Below, piece by piece: positions 9,627 to 11,499 of a stretch of 11,499 bases of DNA (positions are counted from its first letter, which is position 1; the number at the start of each line of letters is the position of its first letter). The notes beneath the pieces were generated by a model. It was not told the DNA's origin and did no database searches. It saw only the letters and a list, made by a program, of their open reading frames with translations. The stretch is from Deltaproteobacteria bacterium. GTDB lineage: Bacteria > Myxococcota > B64-G9. The position numbers and the translations under genes were made by a program. The stretch lies in NCBI GenBank assembly GCA_030591745.1, contig JAUVAM010000041.1, forward strand, positions 1-11,499, given 5' to 3'.

Positions 9627-10637
9627 ATGAAAGCAGACGACTGGATTCGTGCGGGCCTGGTGCTGGCGCTGCTCATGGCGGCTGCGTGTTTTTCATGCGG
9701 CAGATGGGGCTTCGGCTTCGATGAGTGCTTGCCGAAATGCACGGATCGGGTCTGTGGCTCGGATGGCTAAGGCGGGACCTGCGGATTGGGCTGCCTTGCG
9801 GGTGAGACTTGCGACGAGGCGACCGGGGCCTGCGCGATCACTTCGGTGGAGGGCTTCGTGATCATCGAAGCGGGTACCTTCCAGATGGGCACACCCGCGG
9901 GTGAACTGGGTATGGGCAACGATGAAGACCCGCACGAGGTTACGCTCAGCAGACGTTTTGCCATGCTGCCGACCGAGGTGAGCCAGGGGCGCTTCGAGTC
10001 CTTGATGGCTTACAACCCGTCCAGATTCGTAGACTGCGGGCCGGATTGCCCCGTGGAGATGGTGAACTGGCACGAGGCCGTGGCGTACTGCAATGCGCTG
10101 TCCGCGAGCGAGGGGCTTGAGGCATGTTACTCATGCACGGGCACTGGTGTGGATGTGATCTGCGAACCCGATGCCGCGTTTGCCTCTCCGTATGACTGCC
10201 TCGGATACAGACTACCGACCGAAGCCGAGTGGGAGTACGCGGCTCGTGCCGGTTCGATCACGGCGACCTACAACGGAGATCTGGGTGCCTCGCAACTTAA
10301 CTGCGAGCAGCCAAACGATGTGATGGATCCGATCGCCTGGTTTTGCGGCAACAGTGCCGGTTCGACACATGAAGTCGGCTCGAAGATGCCCAATGCCTGG
10401 GGCGTACACGACATGCTTGGGCACTTGTGGGAGTGGTGCCACGACTGGTATGCGGTGGATTACCCGACCACGCCGGTCACCGATCCCTGGGTCGGCACGG
10501 GAGGCCCTGATCGCGTAACGCGCGGCAGCTCCTGGGTTCATGAGGCCATGTACGCACGGGCCGGCAATCGTCGCTGGCGGGGACCGACCGAGCGCTTCGA
10601 CTTTCTCGGCTTTCGGCCCGTGCGATCACTGCCTTGA
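9627..10637 (+). pseudogene. FGE-like (SUMF1-type) Cys-rich lipoprotein gene interrupted by an in-frame TAA
   Basis: One reading frame runs from a lipoprotein signal (MKADDWIRAGLVLALLMAAAC) through a Cys-rich repeat (CLPKC, CGSDG) into a formylglycine-generating-enzyme-like domain. It is broken only by TAA at 9768-9770. The frame before and after is the same, and the text reads GSDG-stop-GGTCGLGC where this repeat type normally has a cysteine. The domain after the stop is complete for the C-type-lectin-like FGE fold: GTFQMGTPAG, then YRLPTEAEWEYAARAG, then NAWGVHDMLGHLWEWCHDWY, and a GSSWVHEAMYARAGNRRWR to GFRPVR ending. The two active-site cysteines of true FGE (seen as RGGSYMCH-type text) are absent, so it likely lacked that enzyme activity. 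An ATG at 9612 is an alternative start. Other possibilities are a sequencing error, or readthrough or restart at the TTG at 9786, which would give a protein without a signal peptide. Its stop overlaps the next gene fragment. Confidence 0.7.
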
Positions 10638-10702
10638 TCCTGGCCGCCGGTGACGGCAAGCGTCTCGATCGACCCAATACCCCCAAGCCCCTGGTGGGCT
10701 GA
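10634..10702 (+). pseudogene. Truncated 5' end of a sugar-phosphate nucleotidyltransferase gene
   Basis: From a TTG that overlaps the preceding stop (TTGA), the frame reads ILAAGDGKRL, then a short linker, then TPKPLVG and a stop at 10700-10702. This is the signature N-terminal nucleotide-binding loop of GlmU/RfbA/LicC-type nucleotidyltransferases (LAAGxGxRL ... TPKPL), normally followed by some 200 more residues. Only about 22 codons remain. The break falls just before the toxin gene, whose stop is at 10711, so insertion of the toxin-antitoxin unit or a deletion probably removed the rest. The 4-base overlap suggests it once formed an operon with the lipoprotein gene. Confidence 0.6.
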
Positions 10703-10710
10703 GGGTTTGA

Positions 10711-11028
10711 TTATTTTCCAAGACAAAGCGCAAAGCGAATGGCGTCGTTGATGGCTTTGAGCTTGAGGGGGCTTAGGTGTTCGATTTTTTCGTCGAGACA
10801 TCTTTTGGGGATCGTCGTGATTGTGTCCAAATTGGCGACGCATTTTTTTGGCAGGCCGTCTTCTTTTCCCAGGGGTACTTCCACGGGAATTTTGCGGATG
10901 CGCGTGGTGATGGGTGCCACCGTGACCAGTTCGCGAACGGTGTAGGCTTCGTTTCTTGAGAGCAGGACAACCGGTCGTCTGCCGGCCGCCTTGCCCAGTT
11001 CGGCCCACCACACATCTCCCCGTCTCAT
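10711..11028 (-). CDS. MazF/PemK-family toxin, probable mRNA endoribonuclease
   Basis: 105 aa, full length for the family. Features are RRGDVWWAELG at the start, GRRPVVLLSRNEAY (the usual first active-site strand with a conserved Arg), VAPITTRIRKIPVEVPLG, and CVANLDTITTIPKRCL, which corresponds to the LDQIRT-type motif. The C-terminal helix reads LSPLKLKAINDAIRFAL. MazF enzymes cut mRNA at short sequences and slow growth unless bound by their antitoxin. The ATG overlaps the antitoxin stop by four bases (ATGA), the usual coupling in such pairs. The last 33 bases or so of coding sequence are repeated near the right edge of the window. Target sequence specificity cannot be read from the sequence. 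Confidence 0.92.
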   Translation of the reverse strand: MRRGDVWWAELGKAAGRRPVVLLSRNEAYTVRELVTVAPITTRIRKIPVEVPLGKEDGLPKKCVANLDTITTIPKRCLDEKIEHLSPLKLKAINDAIRFALCLGK

Positions 11029-11282
11029 TCCCAGGGCTCCCGGGAAAGAAGTTCGGCAGCTCCTGCCTCTGCGGCATCGATCTCTTCTTCGGTCTCTGGT
11101 TGTGCGCCGTAGCCCTCGACGTATTCGCTAACCTGAAGCATGTGTTCTTTTTCCTGGAGCAAGCGTCTGAGCGCGCGCCGAACAAAAGCACTCCGAGTTT
11201 CTCCCGTTCGCTTTCTTTCTTGTTCAACCAAGCGAATCAGCGCCTTGGATAGGCTGATTGCAATTTTTACACTTTGAGCCAT
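11025..11282 (-). CDS. Ribbon-helix-helix antitoxin (MazE-like)
   Basis: 85 aa. Residues 4-45 (VKIAISLSKALIRLVEQERK, then TGETRSAFVRRALRRLL) are a typical ribbon-helix-helix DNA-binding domain: a short strand and two helices. The acidic tail (PETEEEIDAAEAG, ending REPWE) would wrap the MazF partner. It lies directly upstream of, and overlaps, the toxin gene. The ATG has a near-ideal AGGAGG ribosome site 7 bases ahead. Proteins of this type repress their own operon by binding short repeats, and such repeats lie upstream (11301-11333). Confidence 0.9.
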   Translation of the reverse strand: MAQSVKIAISLSKALIRLVEQERKRTGETRSAFVRRALRRLLQEKEHMLQVSEYVEGYGAQPETEEEIDAAEAGAAELLSREPWE

Positions 11283-11300
11283 GTTTGGCCTCCTGGAATA

Positions 11301-11333
11301 ATACCATCATCATACCATTATCATACCACAATA
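11301..11333 (-). promoter_or_regulatory. Three 11-bp tandem repeats, likely antitoxin operator and promoter
   Basis: On the plus strand the units are ATACCATCATC, ATACCATTATC and ATACCACAATA, head to tail with an exact 11-base period. On the transcribed strand the first two contain TATGAT, a good -10 hexamer, beginning about 30-41 bases before the antitoxin ATG. One repeat per helical turn places all sites on one face of the DNA, as expected for cooperative ribbon-helix-helix binding. Confidence 0.6.
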
Positions 11334-11399
11334 TTGCAAGCAGGCGGGTAGGGCCCGAAATTTTCCTGTTGATTTCTGGAGCCGGTCTGTGCCGGTGAT

Positions 11400-11463
11400 A
11401 GCGCAAAGAGAATGGCGTTGTTGATGGCTTTGGTTCTGTGATTTGTTTTTTCGATTTCTTCTT
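11400..11463 (-). pseudogene. Remnant of a second mazF 3' end
   Basis: Positions 11400-11432 match 10727-10759, inside the intact mazF, at 31 of 33 bases. Translated on the minus strand it reads KAINNAILFAL against KAINDAIRFAL. A further patch (11446-11457 or so) matches another part of the toxin end, with a less similar stretch between. Upstream the similarity stops and the frame lacks toxin motifs. The frame also runs on past the normal toxin end, to a stop near 11321. This is best read as a diverged, truncated copy, though a second toxin gene starting beyond the edge cannot be fully ruled out. Confidence 0.6.
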
Positions 11464-11475
11464 GGGAGAGAGCAA

Positions 11476-11499
11476 ATGAAAAGAACGTGGATTGTCTGG
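11476..11499 (+). CDS. Possible start of a new gene running off the window
   Basis: ATG 11476 is preceded by GGGAGAG with a 5-base gap, a strong ribosome-site match. Eight codons (MKRTWIVW) follow to the edge. It overlaps the mazF remnant on the opposite strand. Too short to identify. Confidence 0.3.

Overview
The window (about 60% GC) looks like chromosomal DNA of a Gram-negative bacterium of the former Deltaproteobacteria, most likely Myxococcota or Bradymonadota-like. This is inference. It rests on four things: an F1-only ATP synthase operon (atpHAGDC without F0 genes), a GspC-like type II secretion protein with a sigma54-type promoter candidate, a PilZ protein, and a secreted Cys-rich formylglycine-generating-enzyme (FGE)-like lipoprotein of a style common in those groups. 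TAA is used as a normal stop by many genes here, so the genetic code is standard.

Layout. Positions 2-91 (+) are the last codons of an unidentified gene that converges on atpC. Positions 94-4939 (-) hold the F1 sector of the ATP synthase in transcription order atpH, atpA, atpG, atpD, atpC, with a good sigma70-like promoter just upstream of atpH. Positions 5050-6774 (-) hold a two-gene unit: a small PilZ-domain protein followed 9 bases later by an FAD-dependent amine-oxidase-superfamily enzyme. Going the other way are a small multi-pass membrane protein of unknown role (6852-7439) and a GspC-like protein (7632-8468) with an excellent -24/-12 element in front. A secreted MsrA-MsrB fusion (8501-9520, -) repairs oxidised methionine and is convergent with gspC.

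Positions 9600-11499 are accessory and look damaged. An FGE-like lipoprotein gene is interrupted by a single in-frame TAA at the place where its Cys-rich repeat should have a cysteine. Directly after it, overlapping its stop, lie about 23 codons of the start of a sugar-phosphate nucleotidyltransferase, cut off where a MazF/PemK-type toxin-antitoxin pair (10711-11282, -) begins. The antitoxin promoter region carries three 11-bp tandem repeats, one helical turn apart, that look like ribbon-helix-helix operator sites. Beyond it is a second, diverged scrap of the 3' end of a mazF gene, so this spot has seen repeated toxin-antitoxin insertion or tandem duplication.

Most of the window is ordinary housekeeping DNA. 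I do not see a clearly new multi-gene system. The points that merit follow-up are the broken lipoprotein, the truncated nucleotidyltransferase beside the toxin-antitoxin island, and the sigma54-driven orphan gspC.
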